Source: Cellulophaga sp. 20_2_10 (GTDB lineage: Bacteria; Bacteroidota; Bacteroidia; Flavobacteriales; Flavobacteriaceae). From it: a DNA stretch of 64,000 nucleotides. A program made the translations under genes and the position numbers. The stretch spans positions 493,049 to 557,048 of the forward strand of contig NZ_JAMCOJ010000003.1 of the NCBI RefSeq assembly GCF_023476645.1, given 5' to 3'. Positions 27,335 to 35,015 of this stretch are shown here, piece after piece (position 1 is the stretch's first letter; each line of letters opens with the position of its first letter). The notes beneath the pieces were generated by a model. It searched no databases. It was not told the DNA's origin and saw only the letters and a program-made list of their open reading frames with translations.

Positions 27335-27406
27335 CAAAGATGCGGCTATTTAAGAAAACAAGTAGCGCTTTTTGTAGGGAAAATTGTACCCCTGTATTCA
27401 GGGGTA
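27335..27406 (-). promoter_or_regulatory. Promoter and upstream palindrome of the LipL32-like gene
   Basis: Minus-strand -7 CATCTTTG (27335-27342) with TTG 16 bp before it (27359-27361). Further upstream is the perfect palindrome TACCCCTG-N4-CAGGGGTA (27387-27406), centred 58 bp from the -7 centre. The TACCCCT/AGGGGTA heptamers resemble NarL/FixJ-type binding half-sites. A near-identical arrangement occurs at 31734-31802. Confidence 0.6.
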
Positions 27407-27494
27407 TTCCAAGTTGTTACTAAAATGTAAATGAATGCTTAGGAATATAATATTTTAATTACTTTTACCTTTCCAAATTTAACTAACTGCCTTT

Positions 27495-28472
27495 TTGAAA
27501 ATTGTAGCACAAATAAAGGACCCCGTAAATAAAGAGATGGAACTTTTTGAAAAAAAGTTTCATGAATCTATGTCTTCTAAGGTGGCCTTACTTAACAGAA
27601 TTACCTATTACATAGTAAATAGAAAAGGGAAGCAAATGCGACCTATGTTTGTTTTTTTAACAGCAAAACTAGTTTCTGGTGGTAAGGTAAACGAGCGCAC
27701 ATATCGTGGAGCATCCGTTATAGAGTTAATACACACAGCTACTTTAGTGCATGACGATGTTGTAGATGATAGTAATAAGCGTCGTGGTTTTTTCTCTGTA
27801 AACGCACTTTGGAAAAACAAAATAGCAGTTCTAGTTGGCGATTATTTACTTTCTAAAGGATTGCTGCTATCTATAGATAACGAAGATTTTGACCTTTTAA
27901 AAATTATTTCTGTTGCCGTAAGAGAAATGAGTGAAGGCGAGTTGCTACAGATTGAAAAAGCAAGAAGGTTAGATATAACAGAAGATATTTATTACGAAAT
28001 AATTAGACAAAAAACGGCGACTCTTATAGCGGCTTGCTGTAGTTTGGGTGCCTGTTCTGTAAATCCAGGTTCTGATGATGTAGAAACATTTAGGAAATTT
28101 GGAGAATTAATAGGTATGGCTTTTCAAATAAAAGATGATTTGTTTGATTATGGTGATGAAGCAATTGGCAAGCCTACAGGAATAGATATTAAAGAGCAAA
28201 AAATGACGCTTCCGTTAATTTATACTTTAAATAATTGCTCTAAAAAAGAAAAAAGCTGGTTAATAAATTCAGTTAAGAAGTATAACAAGGATAAAAAACG
28301 AGTTAAAGAAGTAATTAACTTTGTTAAAGAAAGTGGAGGTTTGGCATATGCAGAAGAAAAAATGCTCTCCTTTAAAGCAGAAGCACTAACCTTATTAGAT
28401 AAATATCCGTCATCAGACTATAAAAGTTCGCTAGAACTAATGGTAAACTACGTAGTAGATAGAAAAAAATAA
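27495..28472 (+). CDS. All-trans polyprenyl diphosphate synthase
   Basis: 325-residue trans-isoprenyl diphosphate synthase. The first Asp-rich motif is DDVVDD near residue 80 (with HTATLVHDDVVDDS) and the second DDLFDYGDE near residue 215; GKQMRPMFVFLTA carries the diphosphate-binding Arg. Likely makes the long side chain of menaquinone, the usual respiratory quinone of Flavobacteriaceae; chain length cannot be read from the sequence. Starts at TTG 27495; TACCTTTC at 27466-27473 may be its -7 element. Confidence 0.9.
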   Translation: MKIVAQIKDPVNKEMELFEKKFHESMSSKVALLNRITYYIVNRKGKQMRPMFVFLTAKLVSGGKVNERTYRGASVIELIHTATLVHDDVVDDSNKRRGFFSVNALWKNKIAVLVGDYLLSKGLLLSIDNEDFDLLKIISVAVREMSEGELLQIEKARRLDITEDIYYEIIRQKTATLIAACCSLGACSVNPGSDDVETFRKFGELIGMAFQIKDDLFDYGDEAIGKPTGIDIKEQKMTLPLIYTLNNCSKKEKSWLINSVKKYNKDKKRVKEVINFVKESGGLAYAEEKMLSFKAEALTLLDKYPSSDYKSSLELMVNYVVDRKK

Positions 28473-28583
28473 TACTTTTATTTACCTGGTAATCAGTACC
28501 TTGTATTTTATTTGAAAATAAATTTATTTTTCAGGCAACATTATCCTAATGTTTGTTGTCTATACTAATAGAACACCATTACT

Positions 28584-29153
28584 GTGAAAATTATTAAACT
28601 CTATAATAACGAGAATACGCTTATAAAAAAGGCGATAGCATCAGACAGAGATGCACAAGAGCGTTTGTACAACAAATATGCTCCTAAAATGCTAGGCGTT
28701 TGTAGGCAGTATATCAAAGATCTTCAGTTTGCAGAGGATGTTATGGTGTGTGCATTTTTAAAAGTATTTAAACATTTAGATACCTTTAAGTTTGAGGGGA
28801 GTTTTGAGGGTTGGATTCGTAAAATTATGGTGAGAGAGAGTATTACGTTTCTTCGTAAAAAGCAACATATAATTTTTGATGATGAGGTTTACGAGCGTTC
28901 TACTCCAAAGCATATAACGAGCTCTCCAGATTTAGATGTAGAACAAGTGCAGTTATTAATAGATGCTTTGCCAGAGGGCTATAAAATGGTTTTTGTAATG
29001 TATGCCATAGAAGGGTACAAACATTCTGAAATAGCAGAACAGTTACAAATTTCGGAAAATACCTCTAGATCACAACTCTTTAAGGCTAGAAAAATGTTGC
29101 AAGAGAAGTTAGAAAAAATAAAAGAATCAGGTTCTAAAAAAATAGAATCTTAA
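28584..29153 (+). CDS. ECF-type RNA polymerase sigma factor
   Basis: 189 residues. Sigma region 2 is at ~residues 20-90 (RLYNKYAPKMLGVCRQYIKD, FAEDVMVCAFLKVFKHLDTFK) and region 4 at ~122-180 (LLIDALPEGYKMVFVMYAIEGYKHSEIAEQL, then a helix-turn-helix). GTG start at 28584. The gene is followed 11 bp later by a single-pass membrane protein in the position of an anti-sigma factor and then by a barrel protein, an arrangement suggesting envelope sensing. Confidence 0.9.
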   Translation: MKIIKLYNNENTLIKKAIASDRDAQERLYNKYAPKMLGVCRQYIKDLQFAEDVMVCAFLKVFKHLDTFKFEGSFEGWIRKIMVRESITFLRKKQHIIFDDEVYERSTPKHITSSPDLDVEQVQLLIDALPEGYKMVFVMYAIEGYKHSEIAEQLQISENTSRSQLFKARKMLQEKLEKIKESGSKKIES

Positions 29154-29164
29154 AAGTAAATAGA

Positions 29165-29929
29165 ATGGCACCTTTAAAATTTGAAGAACATTTAAAAGAC
29201 AAGCTTCAGGGTCGGGAAATTAACCCATCTAAAAACGCTTGGTCAAAAATAGCATCGGGTTTAGACAGTGAACCTAAAAAAAACAAGAATAAAAAACCTG
29301 TGTATTATGCAATTGCTGCATGTCTTATAGGTTTGTTAATTGCTTCAGTTTGGTTTTTTAATACACCTACTAGTTTAGATATGCAGCCGCAAGTTGTAGA
29401 TGGGGATAAAGTAGATGTAAACAAAGAAGCACCTTCAACTATAAAAAAAGATTCTTTTAAAAATAATGTAGAGACCAATACAGCAGTAGTTGCTACAGAA
29501 GAAGTTAAAGAATCTGATAAAAAAGATGAAATAAAAGAGGAAGCAGAAAAAATATTAAATGTTAATTTGCTAAATTCTAATGAAGATGTGGCAATAACAA
29601 AACAAAAAACTGAAATTTTACAACAAGAAACGAGTACTCCGGAAGAAGCAATTCTAGATAAGAAACTAAACGTTGTAATGGAGAAGTTGGCTTTGCTAGA
29701 AGAGCGCAATATAGCTGTAACGAATGCAGAAGTAGATTCGTTACTACGAAAAGCGCAACAAGAAATAGTTGTAGAAAAAGCATTGCAAGAAGGTATGTCT
29801 GTAGATGCTATGGCCTTACTGCTAGAGGCAGAAAGTGAACTAGATAAGAGTTTCAGAAATAAAATTTTCGACAATTTAAAAGAGCGTTACTTAAAGCTGA
29901 AAACGGCTGTAGCGACACGTACCAATTAA
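29165..29929 (+). CDS. Single-pass membrane protein in anti-sigma position
   Basis: 254 residues, no recognised domain. Residues 1-45 are charged and cytoplasmic (LKDKLQGREINPSKNAWSKI resembles the N-terminus of other sigma-linked membrane proteins). A transmembrane helix spans ~47-66 (YYAIAACLIGLLIASVWFF). The rest is Glu/Lys-rich, probably helical or coiled-coil and periplasmic. Starting 11 bp after the sigma factor gene, it may regulate it; the classic zinc anti-sigma motif is absent, so this is inference. Confidence 0.65.
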   Translation: MAPLKFEEHLKDKLQGREINPSKNAWSKIASGLDSEPKKNKNKKPVYYAIAACLIGLLIASVWFFNTPTSLDMQPQVVDGDKVDVNKEAPSTIKKDSFKNNVETNTAVVATEEVKESDKKDEIKEEAEKILNVNLLNSNEDVAITKQKTEILQQETSTPEEAILDKKLNVVMEKLALLEERNIAVTNAEVDSLLRKAQQEIVVEKALQEGMSVDAMALLLEAESELDKSFRNKIFDNLKERYLKLKTAVATRTN

Positions 29930-29956
29930 CCAAAAAATAATCATTCATCAATCAGG

Positions 29957-30014
29957 GTTTTATAGTGTTCTTCTAGTGTATTGCAAACACAATATGCTAG
30001 GAGAGTAGTAAAAC
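29957..30014 (+). other. Long imperfect hairpin between the anti-sigma-like and barrel genes
   Basis: GTTTTATAG...TATTG (29957-29983) pairs imperfectly with CAATATGCTAGGAG...AAAAC (29990-30014). The 27/25-base arms have a few mismatches and G-U pairs. It ends 21 bp before the barrel-protein ATG and may be an RNA processing or stability element; no T tract follows. Confidence 0.45.
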
Positions 30015-30034
30015 ACATCTAAATTTTAATCATT

Positions 30035-31099
30035 ATGAAAAAAATTACACACTACATTTTTTTATTTATTGCAGCATTTTGTATGCAAAATGCAATGGCG
30101 CAAGAAGATATAAAGTCTAAAGTTGACTTACTTTTAAAAGAGAAAGAACAAATTAGATTGTATGAGAAGGAAGCTTTAAAAGTTGAGATAGAAGCGATTG
30201 CAAAGCGTCTAGATAAAAACGAAATTACATCCAAGGATGCACAAAATTTAAAAGCGGAAGCGGCTAAAAAACGAGCGCTAAATATAGAAAATAGAATTGC
30301 TATTTTGGATAATAAAATTGCGCTGCTAGAACGCAACGGTACAGGAAAAGTAACTGCAATAGATTCTCTAGGAACTAGGGTCGAAGTTGATGTTTTTGAT
30401 ATTAAGTTTAATGACAAATCTATTTTTTATAGTGATACTAAAAAACAGGAGGTTAAATATGATGTTAGAACGATGTCAGAGCTTGTGTTAGCTGTTGGTT
30501 TAAATAATGCAATTATAGACGGACAAGCTTTAGATGATTCTCCGTATAAAATAGGTGGCAGTCGCTTTTTTGAAATGGGAGTTACTTGGAGAACTAGATT
30601 GTTTAAAAACTCTAATGCTGTGCGTTTGCACTATGGTTTTTCTTTTCAATTTAATGGGCTAAAAGTAGCTGATAATTTATACTTTGTTGAAAACGGAGAT
30701 CAAACCGAATTGCAGGAATTTCAATATAATTTAGACAAAGCAAAGCTTAGAATGGATAATTTAGTATTTCCTGTGCACTTTGAGTTTGGGCCATCTAAAA
30801 AAGTAGTAACCGATGAGAAAATGCGTTATTACTTAGACAAAAAATTTAGGATAGGTATAGGTGCCTATGGTGGATTTAATATTGGTACGCGTCAAAAATT
30901 AAAATACAAAGAAGACGGAAAAAAAGTAAAAGATAAGTTTAAAAGGGATTATAATACATCAGACCTTATTTACGGTTTAAGTGCGTATGCAGGTTTTGGA
31001 GAAACAACGTTATATCTTAAGTACGATTTAAATCCTATTTTTAAAGATGCTCTAGTAGAGCAACATAATATTTCTTTAGGTTTGCGTTTTAACCTCTAA
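30035..31099 (+). CDS. Outer-membrane beta-barrel protein with N-terminal coiled coil
   Basis: 354 residues: signal peptide MKKITHYIFLFIAAFCMQNAMAQ, a Lys/Glu-rich coiled-coil segment (~25-105), then ~200 residues of alternating strands (FFEMGVTWRTRLF, VRLHYGFSFQFNGLKV, KFRIGIGAYGGFNIGTRQKLKY). The C-terminus LGLRFNL is typical of a barrel. No named family is recognised; PorT/porin-like barrels of Bacteroidota are similar in style. Downstream of the ECF sigma factor and its putative partner, it is a plausible sensor or target of that system. A strong terminator follows. Confidence 0.7.
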   Translation: MKKITHYIFLFIAAFCMQNAMAQEDIKSKVDLLLKEKEQIRLYEKEALKVEIEAIAKRLDKNEITSKDAQNLKAEAAKKRALNIENRIAILDNKIALLERNGTGKVTAIDSLGTRVEVDVFDIKFNDKSIFYSDTKKQEVKYDVRTMSELVLAVGLNNAIIDGQALDDSPYKIGGSRFFEMGVTWRTRLFKNSNAVRLHYGFSFQFNGLKVADNLYFVENGDQTELQEFQYNLDKAKLRMDNLVFPVHFEFGPSKKVVTDEKMRYYLDKKFRIGIGAYGGFNIGTRQKLKYKEDGKKVKDKFKRDYNTSDLIYGLSAYAGFGETTLYLKYDLNPIFKDALVEQHNISLGLRFNL

Positions 31100-31114
31100 T
31101 AGTACAAATAACTA

Positions 31115-31149
31115 AAAAAACTCCTAAGCAATTTGCTTAGGAGTTTTTT
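31115..31149 (+). terminator. Strong rho-independent terminator
   Basis: A perfect 16-bp stem (31115-31130 with 31134-31149) around ATT, ending in six T. It closes the sigma/barrel operon. A further inverted repeat, AAGAATCTTG at 31163-31172 with CAAGATTCTT at 31207-31216, lies before the convergent gene and may serve it. Confidence 0.9.
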
Positions 31150-31259
31150 CGATTTTAAAATAAAGAATCTTGAACAAGAAAAACTACGGAGACAATTTTA
31201 TCAAGACAAGATTCTTCTTCATCAACTAAATAAACTTTTATATGTATTTGTGGTATGTA

Positions 31260-31685
31260 TTAAGATACTACAAACAAGAAAGAAGATACGATCATCCAAG
31301 CTCCAAGTACTAGGCCAATTAAACCAAGTTTTCCTTGTTTTGGTGCTATTTTAGCTCTCATTTCTTCAGCTTTAGCTTTTGCAGTTTCGTTTTTAGATAA
31401 TACATACTTGTTAATTAAACCATACCCAAGCATAAAGCCTAAAGCAGCAGTTACAATGTTGCCAACAAGGTAAGTAATCCATAATATTGGCCATGTACTT
31501 AACCAACCAATAGTTAAAATAGCACTAACAATACCCCAGATACCCCAGAAACAGAAAACCATTCCTATCCATCCTTGGTAAGGTTCAAATTTTTCTAATA
31601 ATTCTTTTGCATTTGGTTTTTTAGAAAGTAATAAAGACGGTACTGCCAAAATGCTTAATAGTATTAATGAAATTCCCCAACTCAT
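31260..31685 (-). CDS. Small membrane protein of unknown function
   Basis: 141 residues with four hydrophobic helices: [16 protein letters not shown] near residue 5, [19 protein letters not shown] near 38, [22 protein letters not shown] near 70 and [20 protein letters not shown] at the C-terminus. A Lys/Ala-rich cytoplasmic loop lies between helices 3 and 4. I chose the ATG at 31685; an upstream ATG at 31748 would put 21 polar residues before the first helix and overlap the promoter. It shares its promoter layout with the LipL32-like gene. No family recognised. Confidence 0.7.
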   Translation of the reverse strand: MSWGISLILLSILAVPSLLLSKKPNAKELLEKFEPYQGWIGMVFCFWGIWGIVSAILTIGWLSTWPILWITYLVGNIVTAALGFMLGYGLINKYVLSKNETAKAKAEEMRAKIAPKQGKLGLIGLVLGAWMIVSSFLFVVS

Positions 31686-31733
31686 AATTTTAATTTTTTT
31701 TAGATTAATTTTGTTTGTTATATTTTGATACAG

Positions 31734-31802
31734 CAAAGGTGCGATCATTATAGAGTTTAAATTACCCTTTGCCTAGCTAAAATGTACACCCTGAAAACAG
31801 GG
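31734..31802 (-). promoter_or_regulatory. Promoter and upstream palindrome of the small membrane protein gene
   Basis: Minus-strand CACCTTTG (31734-31741) as -7 element and a CCCTG-N4-CAGGG palindrome (31789-31802) centred 58 bp upstream of it, the same spacing as before the LipL32-like gene. Flanking bases are also shared: on the minus strand, GTACA followed by TTTT just after the palindrome, and CGCA before CTTTG. No clear -33 TTG. Confidence 0.5.
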
Positions 31803-31846
31803 ATGGGCGTTAAAAATACATAGTTTGTTAGGCGTAGTAGTATGGA

Positions 31847-32488
31847 TTTAGTTCATTATATTTACCCAGTTATTTAAAATTTATTTCTAAATCTAGTATA
31901 GGCCAAGTTTACGAAACTGCTCGTTTAGAGGAGATTATTGGCGATTTTATACAGTTGAAAAAATCGGGCACCAACTTTAAAGGACTAAGTCCGTTTACAG
32001 ATGAGCGTTCTCCTGGTTTTATGGTGTCTCCTGTAAAACAAATTTGGAAAGATTTTAGTAGTGGAAAAGGTGGTAATGTAGTTGCTTTTTTAATGTAACA
32101 CGAGCATTTTACCTATCCAGAAGCTATTAAATACTTGGCAAAAAAGTATAATATAGAGATAGAAGAAACAGAACAGACAGACGAGCAAAAAGAACAGGCA
32201 GATGAAAAGGAGAGTATGTACTTGGTGTCTGAGTATGCACAAAAGTATTTTTCAGAAGTCCTTTGGGAGCGCGAGTTGGTTAAGGCTATAGGTTTAAGCT
32301 ATTTTAGAGAACGTGGCTTTACAGACGATACTATTAAAAGTTTTAGTTTAGGTTATTGTTTAGATCAGTGGGATTCTTTTACAAATACTGCTTTAGATAA
32401 AAAATATAAGTTAGAGTATTTAGAAAAAACTGGTTTGTCTATTGTTAAAAAGCAAGAAGGACAAGAGGATCGGAAATTTGATAGATTT
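31847..32488 (+). repeat. Direct repeat, left copy (dnaG 5' region)
   Basis: Matches 35906-36558 at roughly 98% by eye. Differences include an 11-bp deletion just after TTTAAAATTTATTT that removes the TTG start, scattered substitutions, and a TAA at 32096-32098 where dnaG has GGA-type sequence. Homology ends sharply at GATAGATTT in both copies. Confidence 0.93.
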
Positions 32489-32515
32489 CAATATCGTAGA
32501 AAAGATAGAAGATAA
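31847..32515 (+). pseudogene. dnaG: Truncated, mutated duplicate of dnaG
   Basis: Contains the dnaG promoter region and codons for about the first 203 primase residues, i.e. the N-terminal domain and the beginning of the catalytic core. It cannot make primase: the start codon is deleted, a TAA interrupts it at 32096-32098, and after 32488 the sequence diverges into an unrelated tail ending at the TAA 32513-32515. An internal ATG at 32135 opens a 126-codon frame that is only a remnant. The low divergence from the intact gene suggests a fairly recent duplication. Confidence 0.92.
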
Positions 32516-32544
32516 AACACTACAAATTACATTCACTAACATAA

Positions 32545-32590
32545 AATAGCAGAAAAGCGCAAATTACAAAGTTTGCGCTTTTCTGCTATT
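32545..32590. terminator. Perfect 19-bp hairpin at the left edge of the island
   Basis: Arms 32545-32563 and 32572-32590 are fully complementary over 19 bp (AATAGCAGAAAAGCGCAAA and complement) with an 8-base loop. It lies 30 bp after the remnant frame. It could stop transcription from the duplicated dnaG promoter entering the island. Flanking T/A tracts are weak, so it may instead be a relic of the source element. Confidence 0.6.
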
Positions 32591-32670
32591 CATATTTTCA
32601 AGTATTACCTCCTTGAATTATAAAAATCCCTTAATAATTTTTGTTTTATTGATTGCTAATAAGTGAACGT

Positions 32671-32693
32671 AAACCTCAATTAATGTGAGGTTT
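32671..32693. terminator. Short hairpin upstream of the HlyD gene
   Basis: AAACCTCA (32671-32678) and TGAGGTTT (32686-32693), a perfect 8-bp stem with a 7-base loop. Possibly a second terminator or part of the HlyD leader. TATCTTTG at 32723-32730 may be a -7 promoter element for HlyD, though no -33 TTG is evident. The rest of 32591-32852 shows no recognisable gene or precursor peptide. Confidence 0.45.
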
Positions 32694-32852
32694 ATTTATA
32701 ACTGTTTAAGCTATTTTTAAAATATCTTTGCATAGTGCTAAAAACTAGAATTTAATTATGTTTGGTACTGTGTGTTAATACCGGGCCGATAGAGACGAGG
32801 AAACTATTAAAAAAAAATATTTCCAAAAGAAATTATTGAAAATACTGTTGAA

Positions 32853-33971
32853 GTGCACCAATTTAAACACACTAGTAAAAGTAAAATTATCTACAGTTTT
32901 ATTTTGTTAGCTTTACTTGTTGGGTTAATTTTTTTGTCTTTTATTAATGTAGTAATTTCTAACACTTCTCAAGGATTAATAAGACCAGATAAGGAAAGGA
33001 TTCTTTTGCAAAACAGTAATAGTGGAAAAGTAATTTTTCATCAACTTAAAAATAATGTTCAAGTAAATAAAGGAGACACCTTGCTACTTATAAACAATTT
33101 AGCTATTACTCAAAAAATAAATATAACTAAAAGTTTATTAACTGAAACCAAAAATTTCATTGAAGATTTAAAACTATTATCCAATCAAAATGGAGTTGCT
33201 AATAAATTACAATCTTTAAAATATAAACAAGAGTTTAACTTTTATCAACAAAAATTGAGTGAGTTAAATACTCGTTATCAAAGAATAAAAGAAAACTACA
33301 ATCGGAATCAAAAATTATTCGACAAAGGTGTAATAACAAAAGTGGAACTCAATAATAGTAAACTAGAATACGATTTATCTTTAAATGCCATCTATCAATA
33401 TAAGAAACAACAGAATAGTAGTTTGCAAGCAGAATTAGTGAATCAACAAAACCAATTAAAGGAATTAGAAAACAATCAAGTACAACTAGAAGAAACGAAT
33501 AACTTATCTGTTATTAAAGTACCAGTTTCAGGAACTTTATTAAACGTAAAAGGCATTGAGAAAGGAAGTTTTATTCAAAATGGAATTCAATTAGCAGAAA
33601 TTTCACCTAAATCAGATTTAATTGTTGAATGTTATATAAGTCCATCAGATATTGGTTTATTAAAAAAAGAAAATAAAGTAGAGTTTCAAGTGAGTGCTTT
33701 TAATTATAATCAATGGGGTTTAGCCAATGGAAAAATTGAAGAAATTGGTAACGATATACAGATGATTAATAATACACCAATGTTTAAAGTTTTATGCTCA
33801 TTAGATCAAAATTTTCTACAATTTAAAAAGGGATTTAAAGGGCAACTAAAAAAAGAAATGTCTGTAAATGATCGTTTTGAACTAGCAGAACGTTCTCTTT
33901 TTGATTTACTGTATGATAAAATGGATGATTGGTTAAACCCTATAAATCAAATTGCAAAAAAAATAATATGA
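32853..33971 (+). CDS. HlyD-family periplasmic adaptor of a peptide exporter (5' end uncertain)
   Basis: 372 residues. A transmembrane helix at ~12-34 (IIYSFILLALLVGLIFLSFI) is followed by a biotinyl/lipoyl-like half, a long coiled coil (~85-215) and a beta-rich C-terminal half (VIKVPVSGTLLNVKGIEKGSF near 225). This is the layout of membrane-fusion proteins that work with C39-peptidase ABC exporters, and remains of such an exporter lie 1 kb downstream. GTG 32853 is the first usable start. However, the frame is open back to 32811 and reads KKIFPKEIIENTVEV, which looks like native N-terminal sequence, after a poly(A)9 tract (32809-32817). The original start may therefore be lost. Expression is doubtful. 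Confidence 0.75.
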   Translation: MHQFKHTSKSKIIYSFILLALLVGLIFLSFINVVISNTSQGLIRPDKERILLQNSNSGKVIFHQLKNNVQVNKGDTLLLINNLAITQKINITKSLLTETKNFIEDLKLLSNQNGVANKLQSLKYKQEFNFYQQKLSELNTRYQRIKENYNRNQKLFDKGVITKVELNNSKLEYDLSLNAIYQYKKQQNSSLQAELVNQQNQLKELENNQVQLEETNNLSVIKVPVSGTLLNVKGIEKGSFIQNGIQLAEISPKSDLIVECYISPSDIGLLKKENKVEFQVSAFNYNQWGLANGKIEEIGNDIQMINNTPMFKVLCSLDQNFLQFKKGFKGQLKKEMSVNDRFELAERSLFDLLYDKMDDWLNPINQIAKKII

Positions 33972-34159
33972 AAAACTTAAAAACTCTAGAACGTTTGCAG
34001 CAGTTGCGCATACTAATAGAGAGCAAAACTATAGGTTCACCCAGAGAATTGGCTTGTCGTATAAATATTAGCGAACGCTAAGCATATAACCAGATAGAGA
34101 ATCTAAAAGATTTTGACGCAAAAATAGTCTATGACCGTTCTAGAAAAACCTATTATTAT
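33968..34159 (+). pseudogene. Broken small HTH regulator gene
   Basis: Starts ATG 33968, overlapping the HlyD stop by ATGA. It encodes a winged-helix-like HTH (LERLQQLRILIESKTIGSPRELACRINISER) stopped by TAA at 34079-34081. The same frame continues with YNQIENLKDFDAKIVYDRSRKTYYY, the expected remainder of the DNA-binding domain. It then runs without a stop into the ATG of the next gene at 34160. Small HTH genes of this kind accompany peptide-export loci in Bacteroidota (from memory). The stop and the abrupt join both indicate decay. Confidence 0.75.
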
Positions 34160-34900
34160 ATGAGTATCTTAAAAGAGGATATTGAAAAAAAATTAATGAA
34201 AAAAATAATAATTGATTGTTTTTATTCGTTCATAAAAAATCCAAATGAAGAGAGTGCCAATTTTGGAGTCAAATTTAAATGGTTAAATTTAGCATTAAGT
34301 TTTGTAATTTGCATCATTGGAGTAATTTTAGCCTCGATACTTTCTGTTAGTGTATTTTTTATAACTGGAGATAAAATTTTCCAACAAAGAGAATCATTTT
34401 CTATATGGAAGTCATTATTTGAAAATGCTTCAATAGTTGTATTCATTGCTCCTATCACTGAAGAAATAGCGTTTCGCTTATATTTAAAAAGAAAGAAAAT
34501 TAATATATTTATATCTTTAACATTACTATGTTATTTTCTTTTGTGTTGTCTTAGTAAAATTAGTTTTTATAAATTGGATACAGCTAATTTTACAAATATA
34601 TCATTATCGTTAACTTTTACCTTCTTGTTATTCATATTTGGTGTAAATAAGTATTTTGCTACTATAAAATATAAATATTTATTTTGGTTTTCATGTTCGT
34701 CATTTGCTCTAATGCATTTATTAAATTTTACTCCACTATCAACTTATCAATTTATTTTTTTTCCGTTACTAATTTTTCCGCAATTTATTTATGGTATTGT
34801 AATGGGGTATCTTAGGGTTAGACAAGGTCTAATTTGGTCAGTTTTATTACATATTTTAATAAATGGTTTGCCTTTTTGTATTAAATTTTTAACAAAATAA
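34160..34900 (+). CDS. CPBP-family (CAAX/Abi) intramembrane metalloprotease
   Basis: 246 residues, about six to seven membrane helices. Motif 1 is EEIAFR (Glu101-Glu102, Arg106), motif 2 FALMH (His176) and motif 3 HILIN (His221, Asn225), so the zinc-protease residues are intact. Bacterial CPBP proteins occur in bacteriocin self-immunity, leader-peptide processing and other peptide-linked loci, which fits the C39/HlyD neighbours. It is the only gene of the island without an obvious lesion. Start 34160 is used; ATG 34196 is an alternative that would remove 12 residues, and the 34160 codon lies in frame with the upstream broken HTH gene. Confidence 0.8.
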   Translation: MSILKEDIEKKLMKKIIIDCFYSFIKNPNEESANFGVKFKWLNLALSFVICIIGVILASILSVSVFFITGDKIFQQRESFSIWKSLFENASIVVFIAPITEEIAFRLYLKRKKINIFISLTLLCYFLLCCLSKISFYKLDTANFTNISLSLTFTFLLFIFGVNKYFATIKYKYLFWFSCSSFALMHLLNFTPLSTYQFIFFPLLIFPQFIYGIVMGYLRVRQGLIWSVLLHILINGLPFCIKFLTK

Positions 34901-35015
34901 TATTTTATTCATATTGCTTCTAAGAAATATATTTAAAAGGAGTTTTTTGAATAAAAAATATTTACTGCATTTTTTGCAGTCTTCAAAACTAAATTTACAT
35001 ACATAGAGTTATAAT

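Noticed and set aside
29305..29874. 189-codon minus-strand Ser-rich frame opposite the anti-sigma-like gene
   Set aside because: Antisense shadow of a Glu/Lys-rich coding sequence; codon and residue composition are artefactual.
31133..31354. 73-codon plus-strand frame after the sigma/barrel operon
   Set aside because: It begins inside a strong terminator, has low-complexity content and overlaps the minus-strand membrane protein gene; most likely not a gene.
32135..32515. 126-codon frame starting MAKKYNIEIEE
   Set aside because: Internal part of the mutated dnaG duplicate; no own promoter and it ends in unrelated sequence, so it is treated as part of the pseudogene.
34930..35008. Short TTG frame after AAAAGGAG before the C39 gene as a candidate precursor peptide
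   Set aside because: 19 codons without a double-glycine leader or cysteine pattern. No precursor peptide can be supported anywhere in the island.
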